Positions 63,524 through 64,000 of a stretch of DNA of 64,000 nucleotides are shown in pieces (within the stretch, counting starts at the first letter, position 1; each line of letters begins with the position of its first letter). Made by a program: the position numbers and the translations under genes. Origin of the DNA: Variovorax sp. J22G73 (GTDB lineage: Bacteria > Pseudomonadota > Gammaproteobacteria > Burkholderiales > Burkholderiaceae_C); the NCBI RefSeq assembly GCF_030317035.1, contig NZ_JASZYK010000002.1, positions 907,816 to 971,815 of the forward strand, written 5' to 3'. The notes below the pieces were generated by a model that saw nothing but the letters and a program-made list of their open reading frames with translations, searched no databases and had not been told where the DNA came from.

Positions 63524-64000
63524 ATGACCGGTCAGTACATCCAGATCCAGGCTGCCGATGGCAGCGGCACCTTTCGCGGCTACCTTGCCCTGCCCGAGAG
63601 CGGCAGCGGCCCCGGCCTGGTGATCGCGCAGGAGATCTTCGGCGTGAACCACACCATGCGCGAGATCGCCGACTACTACGCCGAAGAAGGCTACGTCGCG
63701 CTCGTGCCCGACCTGTTCTGGCGGCAGGAGCCCGATGTGGAGCTGGGCTACAGCGAGGCCGACTGGCAGCGCGCCTTCGCGCTCTACGGCGGCTTCGACG
63801 AAGCCAAGGGCATGGCGGACATGCAGAGCGCCATCGATGTGCTGCGCGCGCGTGCCGAAGTGCCTGGGAAAAAAGTCGGCGTCTTGGGCTTCTGCCTCGG
63901 CGGCAAGCTGGCCTATCTGGCAGCCTGCCGCACCGACTCGGACGCCGCGGTCGGTTACTACGGCGTGGGCATCGACGCCGCGCTCGACGAGGCCGACAAG
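63524..64000 (+). CDS. Dienelactone hydrolase family protein, 3' end outside window
   Basis: The first 159 codons of an alpha/beta hydrolase. VIAQEIFGVNHTMREIADYYAEEGYVALVPDLFW is characteristic, and the nucleophile elbow GFCLGGK has Cys as in dienelactone hydrolase. GGAGACCCCCACG precedes the ATG. Family members cleave dienelactones or similar esters and lactones. No clear neighbour gives a pathway. Confidence 0.9.
   Translation, partial: MTGQYIQIQAADGSGTFRGYLALPESGSGPGLVIAQEIFGVNHTMREIADYYAEEGYVALVPDLFWRQEPDVELGYSEADWQRAFALYGGFDEAKGMADMQSAIDVLRARAEVPGKKVGVLGFCLGGKLAYLAACRTDSDAAVGYYGVGIDAALDEADK

Overview
The window is GC-rich chromosomal DNA with dense, bidirectional coding. Protein content and gene order (thrS-infC-rpmI-rplT-pheS-pheT-ihfA-merR-tRNA-Pro, a DUF4337 protein, a histone-like AKKAAAP-repeat/SWIB protein, a Bug-type periplasmic receptor) point to a betaproteobacterium of the Comamonadaceae. 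A Variovorax-like organism is my inference; no rRNA gene is present to prove it. I see no insertion sequence, prophage, CRISPR array or integron. Apart from one frameshifted GST gene the genes look intact.

Layout. 1-6.1 kb: an alpha-glucan/trehalose operon on the minus strand (glgB, glgE, treS-maltokinase; the last runs off the left edge), i.e. the GlgE pathway. 6.3-20 kb: a mixed block of envelope and housekeeping genes (lipoprotein hydrolase, LysE exporter, Ca-binding small lipoprotein, PNPOx-like stress protein, EF-hand membrane protein, small hypotheticals, kdsA, HtrA-like protease, DUF4337, lipocalin, diguanylate cyclase). 20.2-25.4 kb: a thiol-redox locus with a stand-alone TlpA-like thioredoxin, a divergent OmpR/EnvZ-type two-component pair and a DipZ-like CcdA-thioredoxin fusion; near-identical 16-19 bp sites lie upstream of the thioredoxin and on both sides of the two-component promoter region. 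25.4-28.5 kb: a degenerate HD-GYP/LuxR protein, a secreted hydrolase and two small ORFs. 28.5-28.75 kb: an unassigned promoter-terminator transcription unit, a candidate ncRNA.

29-37.3 kb: the translation operon thrS-infC-rpmI-rplT-pheS-pheT-ihfA with merR and tRNA-Pro(GGG). Its leader holds a 21-residue peptide ORF with four Thr and four Phe codons, followed by mutually exclusive antiterminator and terminator hairpins. A second terminator-like hairpin lies between rplT and pheS, and infC appears to start at a non-AUG (AUC) codon. 37.4-41.8 kb: isocitrate lyase with palindromic operators, a gamma-glutamylcyclotransferase-like gene, a DMT exporter, the SWIB/histone-like gene and an AraC regulator. 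42.1-53.5 kb: an apparently uncharacterised catabolic island: a TPP enzyme divergent from a TetR regulator, then a Bug receptor, a complete NitT/TauT-type ABC importer, an enolase-superfamily protein, a Gfo/Idh/MocA dehydrogenase, a DUF993 aldolase-like protein and a sugar isomerase/epimerase-like protein. Related inverted repeats precede tetR and the first transporter gene.

53.5-64 kb: an AlkX/YcaQ-type DNA glycosylase, a TonB-dependent siderophore receptor with a hairpin-rich leader, an FMN riboswitch controlling a RibH2-type lumazine synthase, a frameshifted GST gene, an ArsC-like protein, queG, tsaE, an AmiC-type amidase, a glycine-zipper lipoprotein, a DedA protein and the start of a dienelactone hydrolase gene.

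Most notable: the dual Thr/Phe attenuator, the 42-53 kb catabolic island, the shared sites of the thioredoxin/two-component locus, the orphan ncRNA unit and a hairpin that would hide the glgB ribosome binding site.
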